Assembly (NCBI GenBank): GCA_027593365.1
Contig: JAQCIX010000005.1
Location: 1 to 34,308, forward strand
Reading direction: 5' to 3'
DNA from: Verrucomicrobiota bacterium
Lineage (GTDB): Bacteria > Verrucomicrobiota > Verrucomicrobiia > Opitutales > Seribacteraceae
DNA: 34,308 nt
Positions 25,971 through 34,308 of this stretch are shown here, in pieces; positions within the stretch are counted from its first letter, which is position 1; each line of letters begins with the position of its first letter. A model generated the notes under the pieces. The model did not search any database and was not told the DNA's origin. It saw nothing but the letters and a program-made list of their open reading frames with translations. Both the position numbers and the translations under genes were made by a program.

Positions 25971-25977
25971 AGGTTAA

Positions 25978-26352
25978 TCAGCTTTTAGGTTTTTTAACGC
26001 CATATTTGGATCTACTCCGACGTCTTTTCTCAACTCCCTGACAATCCAAAGTTCCACGAACAATGTGGTAGCGCACACCGTTCAGATCCTTCACACGGCC
26101 ACCCCTTAAAAGGACAATGCTGTGTTCCTGCAAATTATGCCCTTCATCTGGAATGTAAGCAATTACCTCATAACCCGTGGTAAGACGAACCTTGGCAACT
26201 TTACGAACCGCAGAGTTAGGCTTCTTGGGCGTTCTAGTGGTAACCTGTACACAAACACCTCTACGAAAAGGACAAGCCTTGAGTGCTGGTGATTTCGTTT
26301 TCGCCTTTTGTAAGCGACGGTTTTTTCGTACCAATTGGTTAATCGTAGGCAT
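25978..26352 (-). CDS. rpsL: Ribosomal protein S12 (Asn91 in decoding loop)
   Basis: S12 is part of the decoding centre and the classic streptomycin-resistance locus. The 124-residue protein aligns with E. coli S12 without gaps. The streptomycin-linked lysines K43 (TPKKPNS) and K88 (GGRVKDL) are both present, as is D89, the residue methylthiolated in E. coli. The proline that follows in E. coli (KDLPGVRYH) is Asn91 here (KDLNGVRYH, codon AAC). The ATG at 26352 is 75 bases after rpoC, a gap that may hold a promoter. Confidence 0.98.
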   Translation of the reverse strand: MPTINQLVRKNRRLQKAKTKSPALKACPFRRGVCVQVTTRTPKKPNSAVRKVAKVRLTTGYEVIAYIPDEGHNLQEHSIVLLRGGRVKDLNGVRYHIVRGTLDCQGVEKRRRSRSKYGVKKPKS

Positions 26353-26378
26353 AGTTGAAATTTGAGGGTAAAGGATCT

Positions 26379-26406
26379 AAAGTAAGTTAATTTTCAAGAA
26401 TTTCAA
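26379..26406 (-). promoter_or_regulatory. Candidate promoter upstream of rpsL
   Basis: In the 75-base gap between rpoC and rpsL the minus strand shows TTGAAA (26401-26406), a 16-base spacer and TACTTT (26379-26384), a partial match to sigma-70 elements. TTGAAATTC and TTGAAAATT also form a near direct repeat. The gap is AT-rich, so chance matches are likely; rpsL could equally be read from the rpoB promoter. Confidence 0.22.
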
Positions 26407-26427
26407 GACATAAATGAAAAGGTTATT

Positions 26428-29400
26428 TTATGCAGTCATAGTCTCTGAGCTGCTAGTGCCTAAACTATCTACTTTCAATCGTCTCCACTTTGGTAAACCT
26501 GTTCCTGCAGGGATCAAATGACCCATGATAACATTTTCTTTAAATCCGTTCAATTCATCGACTTTACCTAGAGTTGCGGCATTAGTGAGCACTCGGGTGG
26601 TTTCCTGGAATGAAGCTGCAGAGATAAAACTGTCCGTTTCAAGAGAGGCTTTGGTAATACCGAGTAGTATTGGTTCGGCCTCCGCCGGCTTTCCTCCCTT
26701 TTGGGCAATAGATTCATTCGCATTCAAGAAGGCAAATCGGTCAATTTGGTCTCCCCAGAAAAATTCTGCATCACCCGGATCTGTAATTCTTACCTTGAAA
26801 AGCATCCTCGAAATAATAACTTCAAGGTGCTTATCATTAATGGTAACACCCTGTAGTCGATATACTTTCTGAATTTCTTCGATCAGGTATTCTTGAACGG
26901 CGGATGGACCAAGAATTTCTAAAATTTCATGTGGGTCTTTAGCACCTTCTGTAATGAGTTGTCCCTTGTGTACAAAATCCCCGTGTTGTACCAAAACATG
27001 CTTACCATGGGGGATAAGGTGTTCTTCTACTTGGCCAGTATCCTCATTGGTAACCAACAATCTTTTCTTTGATCTTAATGTTCCAGCTTCGGTAATAATG
27101 CCATCGATTTTGGCCATTTGACCGACATTGCTTTCCTTGGGTCGACGAGCTTCAAACAACTCAGCTACTCGAGGTAAACCTCCTGTAATGTCTTGTGTTT
27201 TTGAAGCTTGCCTAGGAGTCTTTGCGATAATTGAACCCGCATCAATACGAGTACCTTCATCAACTGCTACTTGAGCACCCGTTGGAACGGAATAGGTTGC
27301 AATCGGCTTACCGTTGGTGTCTTTAACAATAATTTGCGGGTTAAGGTCTTCTTTGTGTTCAATGACAACCATTGATTTTCCACCTGAAGCATCTTTTTCC
27401 ACTTTCGTTGTAACCCCAGGGAGCATGTCCTCAAACCCAATGACACCCTTCTTTTCTGAAAGAATAGGAATATTGTAAGGGTCCCATTGTGCAAGCAGGG
27501 TGGATTCTTCTACTTCATCTTCGTCTCTGAAGTGAAGTAGCGCACCAGCAGGAACTGGGTAATCATCAATAATTCTGCCATCTGGATCGAGTACCTGAAT
27601 GGAACCAGTTTTGTTGAGAGAAACCTGTTGCCCATTGGCAAGTGTTACTAAGCGCAATCCAACAAACTTAAGTTTTCCAGCTTTACGGATGTGAATGACT
27701 GGCTCTTCTCTTCCCGCACTTGCAATTCCTCCAATGTGGAATGTACGCATGGTAAGCTGGGTTCCTGGTTCACCAATCGATTGTGCTGCTATGATACCGA
27801 CTGCTGAACCTTGTTTAACAAGAGCGTTAGTTGATGGGTCAATTCCATACTCCATGGAAGTCATTCCATTTTTAATACGACTGGAGAGCGGGGACATCAC
27901 ACGAACTCTGGTGATGCCAGATGCATCCAAACTCTCCGCGATCGCTTCCGTAATTAAAGATCCAGAGGAAACCAAAATTTCACTCGGATTAGATGGATTT
28001 GCAATATCTTCAGCAGAGTAACGACCGATAATACGATCACGAAGTGGGACGATTTCATTATCACCCTCCATAATAGCTTTTTTGACTACTCCATCACGCC
28101 TATGATCATCTTGTTTAGCAATCACGCAATCCATAGCAACATCACAAAGCTTTCGGGTTAAGTACCCTGCATCGGCTGTTTTCAAGGCAGTATCCGCAAG
28201 ACCTTTTCGAGCACCATGAGTAGACATGAAATATTCAAGAACAGAAAGACCTTCTCTGAAAGAAGAAAGGATCGGCTGTTCGATAATCTCGCCTGAGGGC
28301 TTCGCCATTAATCCACGCATACCACAAAGCTGTCGAACTTGTTGACGGTTACCACGAGCACCAGAATCCATCATTAAGTAAACTGGGTTAATTGTATCCT
28401 TACCGAGGTTTTCCTCCAGCGCAGCGAACACATTTTTCGCGATATCATCTGTTGCAGATGTCCAAACATCGATGATCTTATTGTGTCTTTCTCCCCTAGT
28501 AATGATTCCTTTGCGAAATTGATCCTCGATTTTGTCGATCTCTTTCCTAGCAGAAACGATACGATCTTTCTTTTCCGCGGGGATGATCATGTCGAAAATA
28601 CCGATTGAAATACCAGCTTTCGTCGCCATATCAAAACCCATTTCTTTGAGCTTGTCCAAGGCAATGATCGTGTTTTCTTTTCCAGTGAGACGATAGGTTT
28701 CAAGAATAAGATCACCCAAATCACCTTTGAGTGCAGGTTTATTGAAAAAACCTAATACCTCTGGCCATATTGTGTTGAATAAAACCCGACCAACCGTGGT
28801 TCTTACTACACTTCGTCCAGAAATCCCAAAGTGAGTATTTTTACCTTTGTCAGGATTTTCTAAATCAATCCAATCATGCAAGGCTAAAGCACCATCTTGG
28901 AGTGCACTTAAGGCTTCCTCAAGAGATGCAATCAGAGGTAATCTTATATTATCCTCTGGCATCTCCTTTTTGGGGTTCATCGTAAGAAAGTATGAACCCA
29001 AAACGATGTCTTGAGATGGAGTCAGAATTGGCTTACCACTCGATGGCGAAAAGATGTTGTGAGTAGCCATCATGAGCAATTTTGCCTCCATGATTGCCTC
29101 AACTGAGAGTGGGACATGGACTGCCATTTGATCGCCGTCAAAGTCTGCATTGTATGGCGTACACACCAAAGGGTGTACCCGAATAGCATTACCCTCAATT
29201 AAAACGGGCTCAAAAGCTTGAATCGATAATCGGTGAAGGGTAGGAGCACGATTAAGTAAAACCGGATGACCCTTGGTGACTTCCTCTAATATATCCCACA
29301 CTTCAGGAGAGCGAGTTTCGATCATTTTTCGTGCACCTCTTACGGTGTGCACAAAACCTAATTCTTTAAGTCTACGAATGATGAATGGTTCAAATAATAT

Positions 29401-30522
29401 GAGAGCCATTTTCTTGGGTAATCCGCATTGGTGGAGTTTCAGCTCAGGACCAATAACGATAACAGAACGACCAGAGTAATCTACGCGCTTACCAAGCAAA
29501 TTTTGCCTAAACCGACCTTGCTTGCCCTTGAGCATATCACTTAAAGATTTAAGTGGGCGATTCCCAGAACCAGTGATCGCACGACCATGCCTACCATTGT
29601 CAAAAAGAGCATCTACAGCTTCCTGTAGCATTCTCTTCTCATTATGAATAATCACATCAGGTGTCTTTAATTGTAATAAATTTTTGAGACGGTTATTACG
29701 ATTAATGACTCTGCGGTAAAGATCGTTGAGATCACTCGTCGCAAACCTTCCTCCCTCAAGAGGAACTAAAGGACGCAAATCAGGTGGGATCACAGGTATG
29801 GATTCTAAAATCATCCATTCAGGTGATGCCTCAGATTGCAGAAAACCTTTCACCACCCGGAGGCGACTGGCTAGTTTTTTCTTCATCTGCTTGGATTTCG
29901 TATCATGAATCTGATCGTAAAGATCGTCTAATTCATCCTGAAGATCCAAGCGGCTCAAAACATCACGAACAGCTTCAGCTCCCATTTTAGCTTCAAATTC
30001 ATCTCCATACTCATCGAGAGCTTCGCGGTATTCTTTATCTGACAAAAGCTGTCGATCCTCCAAAGGCGTATTACCCGGATCCGTAACCAAATACTGCTCA
30101 TAATAAAGAACTCTTTCCAAGCTCTTTGCAGTCATATTCATGAGTAAGCCAAGGCGGCTAGGCATACTTTTCAAAAACCATATATGAGATACAGGAACAG
30201 CTAACTCAATGTGACCCATACGCTCTCTACGCACCCTAGAAACGGTTACTTCAACACCGCAACGGTCACAAACTACACCTTTGTATTTTATTCTTTTGTA
30301 CTTACCACATGCACATTCGTAATCACGTACAGGGCCGAATATTTTTTGGCAAAATAGGCCACCAGGTTCAGGTTTAAAAGTCCGGTAATTGATGGTTTCA
30401 GGATTTTTAACTTCACCCTTTGACCAAGAACGAATGATTTCAGGATCTGCTACCGTAATCGATACCCTGTCCATTGGGCCAACATCTATTCCAAGTGTCT
30501 CGTTAAGTGCTTCTACGCTCAT
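26428..30522 (-). CDS. rpoC: RNA polymerase beta' subunit lacking the second zinc site
   Basis: Largest subunit of RNA polymerase. The 1364-residue protein keeps the N-terminal zinc site (C70, C72, C85, C88) and the catalytic loop [10 protein letters not shown] with D460, D462 and D464. After TMRTFHIGG (924-932) an insertion of about 175 residues follows, comparable to SI3 of E. coli, before [18 protein letters not shown]. The second zinc site is gone: positions matching C814, C888, C895 and C898 of E. coli are H807, S881, T888 and E891, with equal spacing (74, 7 and 3) and no gaps nearby. The start lies 41 bases after rpoB in the TATTATG context. Confidence 0.98.
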   Translation of the reverse strand: MSVEALNETLGIDVGPMDRVSITVADPEIIRSWSKGEVKNPETINYRTFKPEPGGLFCQKIFGPVRDYECACGKYKRIKYKGVVCDRCGVEVTVSRVRRERMGHIELAVPVSHIWFLKSMPSRLGLLMNMTAKSLERVLYYEQYLVTDPGNTPLEDRQLLSDKEYREALDEYGDEFEAKMGAEAVRDVLSRLDLQDELDDLYDQIHDTKSKQMKKKLASRLRVVKGFLQSEASPEWMILESIPVIPPDLRPLVPLEGGRFATSDLNDLYRRVINRNNRLKNLLQLKTPDVIIHNEKRMLQEAVDALFDNGRHGRAITGSGNRPLKSLSDMLKGKQGRFRQNLLGKRVDYSGRSVIVIGPELKLHQCGLPKKMALILFEPFIIRRLKELGFVHTVRGARKMIETRSPEVWDILEEVTKGHPVLLNRAPTLHRLSIQAFEPVLIEGNAIRVHPLVCTPYNADFDGDQMAVHVPLSVEAIMEAKLLMMATHNIFSPSSGKPILTPSQDIVLGSYFLTMNPKKEMPEDNIRLPLIASLEEALSALQDGALALHDWIDLENPDKGKNTHFGISGRSVVRTTVGRVLFNTIWPEVLGFFNKPALKGDLGDLILETYRLTGKENTIIALDKLKEMGFDMATKAGISIGIFDMIIPAEKKDRIVSARKEIDKIEDQFRKGIITRGERHNKIIDVWTSATDDIAKNVFAALEENLGKDTINPVYLMMDSGARGNRQQVRQLCGMRGLMAKPSGEIIEQPILSSFREGLSVLEYFMSTHGARKGLADTALKTADAGYLTRKLCDVAMDCVIAKQDDHRRDGVVKKAIMEGDNEIVPLRDRIIGRYSAEDIANPSNPSEILVSSGSLITEAIAESLDASGITRVRVMSPLSSRIKNGMTSMEYGIDPSTNALVKQGSAVGIIAAQSIGEPGTQLTMRTFHIGGIASAGREEPVIHIRKAGKLKFVGLRLVTLANGQQVSLNKTGSIQVLDPDGRIIDDYPVPAGALLHFRDEDEVEESTLLAQWDPYNIPILSEKKGVIGFEDMLPGVTTKVEKDASGGKSMVVIEHKEDLNPQIIVKDTNGKPIATYSVPTGAQVAVDEGTRIDAGSIIAKTPRQASKTQDITGGLPRVAELFEARRPKESNVGQMAKIDGIITEAGTLRSKKRLLVTNEDTGQVEEHLIPHGKHVLVQHGDFVHKGQLITEGAKDPHEILEILGPSAVQEYLIEEIQKVYRLQGVTINDKHLEVIISRMLFKVRITDPGDAEFFWGDQIDRFAFLNANESIAQKGGKPAEAEPILLGITKASLETDSFISAASFQETTRVLTNAATLGKVDELNGFKENVIMGHLIPAGTGLPKWRRLKVDSLGTSSSETMTA

Positions 30523-30563
30523 AATATTAAATTAGTCTTAGTTTTTTCTAAATCTTGTACGGA

Positions 30564-33500
30564 TTATAAACCCTCTTCCCCACGCACGCGGACATCCAAA
30601 CACAAGCTTTGCATTTCCTTCATTAAAACATTAAAGGATTGCGGGGTGCCTGCTTGTAATGAGTTATCTCCTTTAACGAGAGACTCATAAATTTTAGTTC
30701 GTCCTAAAACATCATCAGATTTCACCGTAAGGATCTCCTGTAGAGTGTATGCCGCACCATAAGCTTCTAAAGCCCAAACTTCCATCTCACCAAATCTCTG
30801 ACCACCATATTGGGCTTTTCCGCCAAGGGGTTGCTGCGTGATAAGACTGTAGGGTCCAACAGCTCGGGCGTGGATTTTACTTGTCACCAAGTGGTTCAAT
30901 TTGAGCATATACATATACCCAACTACGATCCGCTGATAAAAGGGCTCTCCAGTACAACCATCATAAAGAACACTCTTTCCGTTTTCAGGAAGTTCAGCTT
31001 CTCTAAGATATTCTTGGATCCGATCCTCTGGGATTCCGTCAAAAATTGGGGTAGCCACCTTTAGACCTAGCTTCTTACATGCCCAACCGAGGTGAGTCTC
31101 TAAAACCTGCCCCACATTCATTCGACTGGGAACACCGAGGGGATTTAGGCAAATCTCAATAGGTGTACCGTCAGGAAGAAAAGGCATATCTTCTTCAGGA
31201 ACAATTTTCGCAACTACACCTTTATTACCATGGCGTCCTGCCATTTTATCACCCACACGCATTTTCTGCTTTTTTGCAATAAACACACGGACATTTTTGA
31301 TAGCACCCTGATCAATGGAGTCTCCATGTTCAACAGCTTCTATTTTTCTATCTTTATCATCCTCGAGATCTTGAAATTTAGATTCATAACTTTCTATGAT
31401 CTCGAAAACTTTGATCCTAACAGGAGAAGGTGGGATATCAATAAACTGGTGAACCGAAGCCAATCTTCTAAGCAATGTTTTAGTAATCTTACGATTTGCT
31501 GGAATAATGATATCACCTGTTTCCGAATTAGTAACATTCAGGGGTATCTTTTCTCCTAATAAAATATTGGATAAGGATTCTGTAAGCTGAGCACGGAGAT
31601 CTTCAGTTTGGTTTCGGTAGTCTTCCTTAATCTGCTTCATCTGACGGCGAAAATCTGAAGGAGATAGTTTCTCCTGTTCCGCATCCGTTCGGCTAGACAC
31701 TTTAATGTCCATAACAATTCCTTGGGTACCTGAGGGAACGCGCAAAGAGCTGTCTTTAACATCAGCAGCTTTTTCACCAAAAATTGCTCTAAGAAGTTTT
31801 TCTTCAGGGGCTAAATCGGTTTCGCTTTTAGGAGTAATTTTACCAACTAAAATGTCTCCGGGTTTCACCTCTGCACCAATTCTGACAATACCCAGATGAT
31901 CAAGATTTCTGAGAGCTTCCTCACCTGCATTTGGTATATCTCGGGTGATTTCTTCGGGTCCTAGCTTGGTGTCCCGAGCTGTGACTTCGAATTCTTCAAT
32001 ATGTATAGATGTGTAAATATCATCTTTAACAATCTTCTCGGAAATCAGGATAGCGTCTTCGAAGTTGTAGCCTTTCCATGGCATGAAGGCCACAAGGATA
32101 TTTCGACCAATTGCGAGCTCACCATTCTCAGTGCTAGCTCCATCAGCAAGAGCTTGTCCCAATTTTACTTTATCTCCTTTGCGAACAATGGGTTTTTGAT
32201 TAAAGCAAGTTCCAGCATTTGATCTTAAAAATTTTCTCAATTCGTAACAATAAATGCCTCTTTTATGATCACTTCTTGGCTCTTTGAGGAATCGGGGAGG
32301 GAGGGTGCCATCATCAGAAACAACAATCCGATTACCATCAGCGATTGCAACAATACCTTCTGATTCAGAAATGGTAACTGTCTTAGAATCTTCTGCAACT
32401 TTACGTTCAATACCCGTGCCGACAAATGGAGATTCTGTTTGTAATAAGGGAACAGCTTGGCGTTGCATATTCGCACCCATGAGCGCCCGGTTCGCATCGT
32501 CGTGCTCGATAAAAGGAATCAGTCCAGCTGCAACCGAAACAACTTGCTTAGGAGATACATCCATATAGTTGATTTCTTCGGGATCATACTCCTGCACTTG
32601 GTCCCGGTAACGGCAAGTGGGTCTTCCCTTGAGCTTGAGAGTTTTTGCGTCAATTTCGCTGTTTGCTTGAGCAATTATATACTTCTCTTCTTCAAATGCG
32701 TTCAGATAGGCGACATTTTTAGGGTTTTTATCAACAACCCCGTCAGTTACTTTGTGGTAAGGTGACTGTAAAAAGCCAAATTGATCTATTTTGGCGTAAG
32801 TAGATAGAGTATTAATTAAGCCAATATTAGGACCCTCGGGAGTTTCAATCGGGCAAATACGGCCATAGTGTGTTGGGTGAACATCTCGTACTTCAAAACC
32901 AGCACGCTCACGATTTAGTCCGCCTGGACCGAGAGCAGATAATCTTCGTTTATGAGTCATTTCTGCCAATGGATTAATTTGGTCCATAAATTGGCTCAAT
33001 TGACTTCTAGCAAAGAAATCTCGAATTACAGTCGTGAGAGCTTTCGGATTAATAAGTTTTCCGGGCGATAAACTTTCAACTCCTTGATCATAGAGAGTCA
33101 TGCGCTCACGCACGACTCTTTCAGTGCGAGCCAATCCACTTCTACATACATTGGCGAGCAATTCTCCAACTGTGCGCACTCGGCGATTTCCAAGGTGGTC
33201 GATATCATCGATCCCCATATCAAAAATGGATCCAGCATCCTCACGGGCCATCTGCTCGTCTGTTTTACCTCTTTTTAAATCGGTGAGTTTTCTGGTGGCA
33301 GCTACAAGGTCCTCAACGGTCGTTACTCTCACTTCAAGCGGTGTATCTAAGCCGAGCTTTAAGTTAAGCATGTGCCTGCCAACTTTCGCTAAATCATATC
33401 TCTTTGAATCAATAAACAAACGATTGATTAAAGCTTCCGCATTAGCTTTGTGTGGAGGCTCACCAGGTCTCAGCTTCTTGTAAATTTCTTTGAGAGCTTC

Positions 33501-34308
33501 TTCCTTATTTTTGGATGTGTCTTTTTTAAGGCATCGGATAATTGCCCCATCATCTACACTCGTATCAATAGCCCGTAATGTTTTCTCCCCAGCTTTGACA
33601 AATGTCCTGAGGTATGTTTTTGTCAGCGGTTCAAAAGCTTTTGCAAGAACCACCCCTTTTGCCCGATCGAACATCGGTTCCACAAGAACATAATTGGAAA
33701 CATTTTCCTTGTTAATGAGTTCTTCAATGGAAAGGGTCTCAATGTTATAAAAAAGATCGATAATTTTTTGATCAGAATCTTTATCCTTGGATGGGTCCCA
33801 ATCCATCAGGGCTCTTAGGAAAGTCGTGATGAGGAATTTTCTGCGCCTACGTCGTCTATCCAAATAGACATAAAGCAAATCATGTTGATCGAATTGAGCT
33901 TCAATCCAAGTTCCTCGATCAGGTATGATACGAAAGCCATGCAGTGTTTTACCGCTTGTATGGGTTGATTCTTCAAAACTTACGCCAGGGGAACGATGTA
34001 ATTGGCTAACTACAACTCTTTCGGCTCCGTTAATTATAAATGAACCTCTTTCAGTTATAATGGGCAAATCACCCATAAAAATTTCTTCTTCACTGTAAAA
34101 AGGCTTGTTTTGTCCCTCAACTTCTAAACGTAGCCTTAGTTTTACTTGGAGAGGCGCGGAATAAGTGCATTTTTGATCGATACACTCAACTTCGGAAAGC
34201 TTGGAGTCGCCTATTGAATAGCTGACATACTCTAGTCTGGATTTTTCGTCATAACTGAGAATCGGAAAGATTTCACGAAAAACAGCTTCCAATCCATCAT
34301 GTAAACGG
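30564..34308 (-). CDS. rpoB: RNA polymerase beta subunit (5' end outside window)
   Basis: Catalytic partner of beta'. About 1247 residues are visible; the frame stays open through the window edge (RLHDGLEAVFREIFPI), so only a short N-terminal part is missing. Landmarks are INGAERVVVSQLHRSPGV, the rifampicin region SQLSQFMDQINPLAEMTHKR (about 32950-33009), GRICPIETPEGPNIGLI, AFMPWKGYNFEDAI and DKMAGRHGNKG near the active site. Residues matching D516, H526 and S531 of E. coli are unchanged. The C-terminus (FNVLMKEMQSLCLDV) is complete. It is the first gene of the rpoBC pair; upstream ribosomal genes, if any, are outside. Confidence 0.98.
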   Translation of the reverse strand, partial: RLHDGLEAVFREIFPILSYDEKSRLEYVSYSIGDSKLSEVECIDQKCTYSAPLQVKLRLRLEVEGQNKPFYSEEEIFMGDLPIITERGSFIINGAERVVVSQLHRSPGVSFEESTHTSGKTLHGFRIIPDRGTWIEAQFDQHDLLYVYLDRRRRRRKFLITTFLRALMDWDPSKDKDSDQKIIDLFYNIETLSIEELINKENVSNYVLVEPMFDRAKGVVLAKAFEPLTKTYLRTFVKAGEKTLRAIDTSVDDGAIIRCLKKDTSKNKEEALKEIYKKLRPGEPPHKANAEALINRLFIDSKRYDLAKVGRHMLNLKLGLDTPLEVRVTTVEDLVAATRKLTDLKRGKTDEQMAREDAGSIFDMGIDDIDHLGNRRVRTVGELLANVCRSGLARTERVVRERMTLYDQGVESLSPGKLINPKALTTVIRDFFARSQLSQFMDQINPLAEMTHKRRLSALGPGGLNRERAGFEVRDVHPTHYGRICPIETPEGPNIGLINTLSTYAKIDQFGFLQSPYHKVTDGVVDKNPKNVAYLNAFEEEKYIIAQANSEIDAKTLKLKGRPTCRYRDQVQEYDPEEINYMDVSPKQVVSVAAGLIPFIEHDDANRALMGANMQRQAVPLLQTESPFVGTGIERKVAEDSKTVTISESEGIVAIADGNRIVVSDDGTLPPRFLKEPRSDHKRGIYCYELRKFLRSNAGTCFNQKPIVRKGDKVKLGQALADGASTENGELAIGRNILVAFMPWKGYNFEDAILISEKIVKDDIYTSIHIEEFEVTARDTKLGPEEITRDIPNAGEEALRNLDHLGIVRIGAEVKPGDILVGKITPKSETDLAPEEKLLRAIFGEKAADVKDSSLRVPSGTQGIVMDIKVSSRTDAEQEKLSPSDFRRQMKQIKEDYRNQTEDLRAQLTESLSNILLGEKIPLNVTNSETGDIIIPANRKITKTLLRRLASVHQFIDIPPSPVRIKVFEIIESYESKFQDLEDDKDRKIEAVEHGDSIDQGAIKNVRVFIAKKQKMRVGDKMAGRHGNKGVVAKIVPEEDMPFLPDGTPIEICLNPLGVPSRMNVGQVLETHLGWACKKLGLKVATPIFDGIPEDRIQEYLREAELPENGKSVLYDGCTGEPFYQRIVVGYMYMLKLNHLVTSKIHARAVGPYSLITQQPLGGKAQYGGQRFGEMEVWALEAYGAAYTLQEILTVKSDDVLGRTKIYESLVKGDNSLQAGTPQSFNVLMKEMQSLCLDVRVRGEEGL

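Noticed and set aside
26525-26872. 115-codon plus-strand open frame opposite the 3' end of rpoC
   Set aside because: Serine-rich antisense translation of a conserved region; typical shadow frame.
30523-30563. rpoB-rpoC gap as a regulatory site
   Set aside because: Forty-one AT-rich bases with no inverted repeat or promoter-like pair; nothing to report.
32930-33009. Rifampicin-resistance region of RpoB with Ile and Ala at the positions of N518 and S522 of E. coli
   Set aside because: The main resistance positions (D516, H526, S531) are unchanged, and the two differences fall at sites that vary naturally among bacteria, so I see no ground to call resistance.
33100-33483. 127-codon plus-strand open frame opposite rpoB
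   Set aside because: Antisense shadow within a conserved gene; no homology recognised.
1-34308. Search for mobile elements, CRISPR repeats, tRNA or rRNA genes and defence or toxin genes
   Set aside because: No transposase, integrase, regular repeat array, cloverleaf-like RNA or known defence domain was recognised by eye. All gaps are short and nearly all long frames are core genes.

Overview
The window is a bacterial chromosome segment dominated by core information-processing genes. All genes but one lie on the minus strand. The DNA looks moderately AT-rich. The taxon cannot be fixed without a search. My best guess is a member of the PVC group, probably Verrucomicrobiota and possibly Opitutia. 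The reasons are a long zinc-free S14, a zinc-free S4, S11 with a long N-terminal extension, a RpoC carrying an E. coli-like insertion between the bridge helix and the trigger-loop end, a ribosomal cluster without rpmD, and a stand-alone CoaB. I hold this at moderate to low confidence.

Read in the direction of transcription (high to low coordinates), the layout is as follows. (1) rpoB (5' end cut by the window edge) and rpoC, 34308-26428. (2) A str-S10-spc-alpha super-cluster, 26352-9600: rpsL, rpsG, fusA, rpsJ, rplC, rplD, rplW, rplB, rpsS, rplV, rpsC, rplP, rpmC, rpsQ, rplN, rplX, rplE, rpsN, rpsH, rplF, rplR, rpsE, rplO, secY, rpsM, rpsK, rpsD, rpoA, rplQ. The genes are tightly packed; tuf, rpmD, map, adk, infA and rpmJ are not at their common positions. 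(3) After a 145-bp gap, a biosynthetic run guaA-hisD-hisC-hisB-hisH with overlapping or nearly touching genes, followed by gltA (9454-2944). (4) The single plus-strand gene, a VC0807-like membrane protein (2119-2898), convergent with gltA. (5) A minus-strand trio: stand-alone coaB, a soluble PAS histidine kinase, and a response regulator cut by the window start (2087-1).

Functionally, region 1-2 builds RNA polymerase (beta, beta', alpha), much of both ribosomal subunits, EF-G and the SecY channel. Region 3 joins GMP synthesis (glutamine amidotransferase) to histidine synthesis (HisH is also a glutamine amidotransferase) and to citrate synthase. Region 4-5 is accessory: a membrane protein, one CoA-biosynthesis step, and a signalling pair.

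I found no mobile element, CRISPR array, tRNA, rRNA or defence system, and no gene-free stretch over 300 bases. The interesting signals are small and lie inside core genes. In RpoC all four cysteines of the second zinc site are replaced (His/Ser/Thr/Glu) in an otherwise colinear alignment. S12 has Asn at the decoding-loop proline (position 91). The L4 tunnel loop is rearranged. S11 and L17 carry long charged tails. L24 is short. A hairpin sits directly before the rplC start codon. Almost no gene has a Shine-Dalgarno sequence, and many start codons sit in a TATTATG context. Remarks on family conservation come from memory of well-known homologues such as those of E. coli; no search was run.
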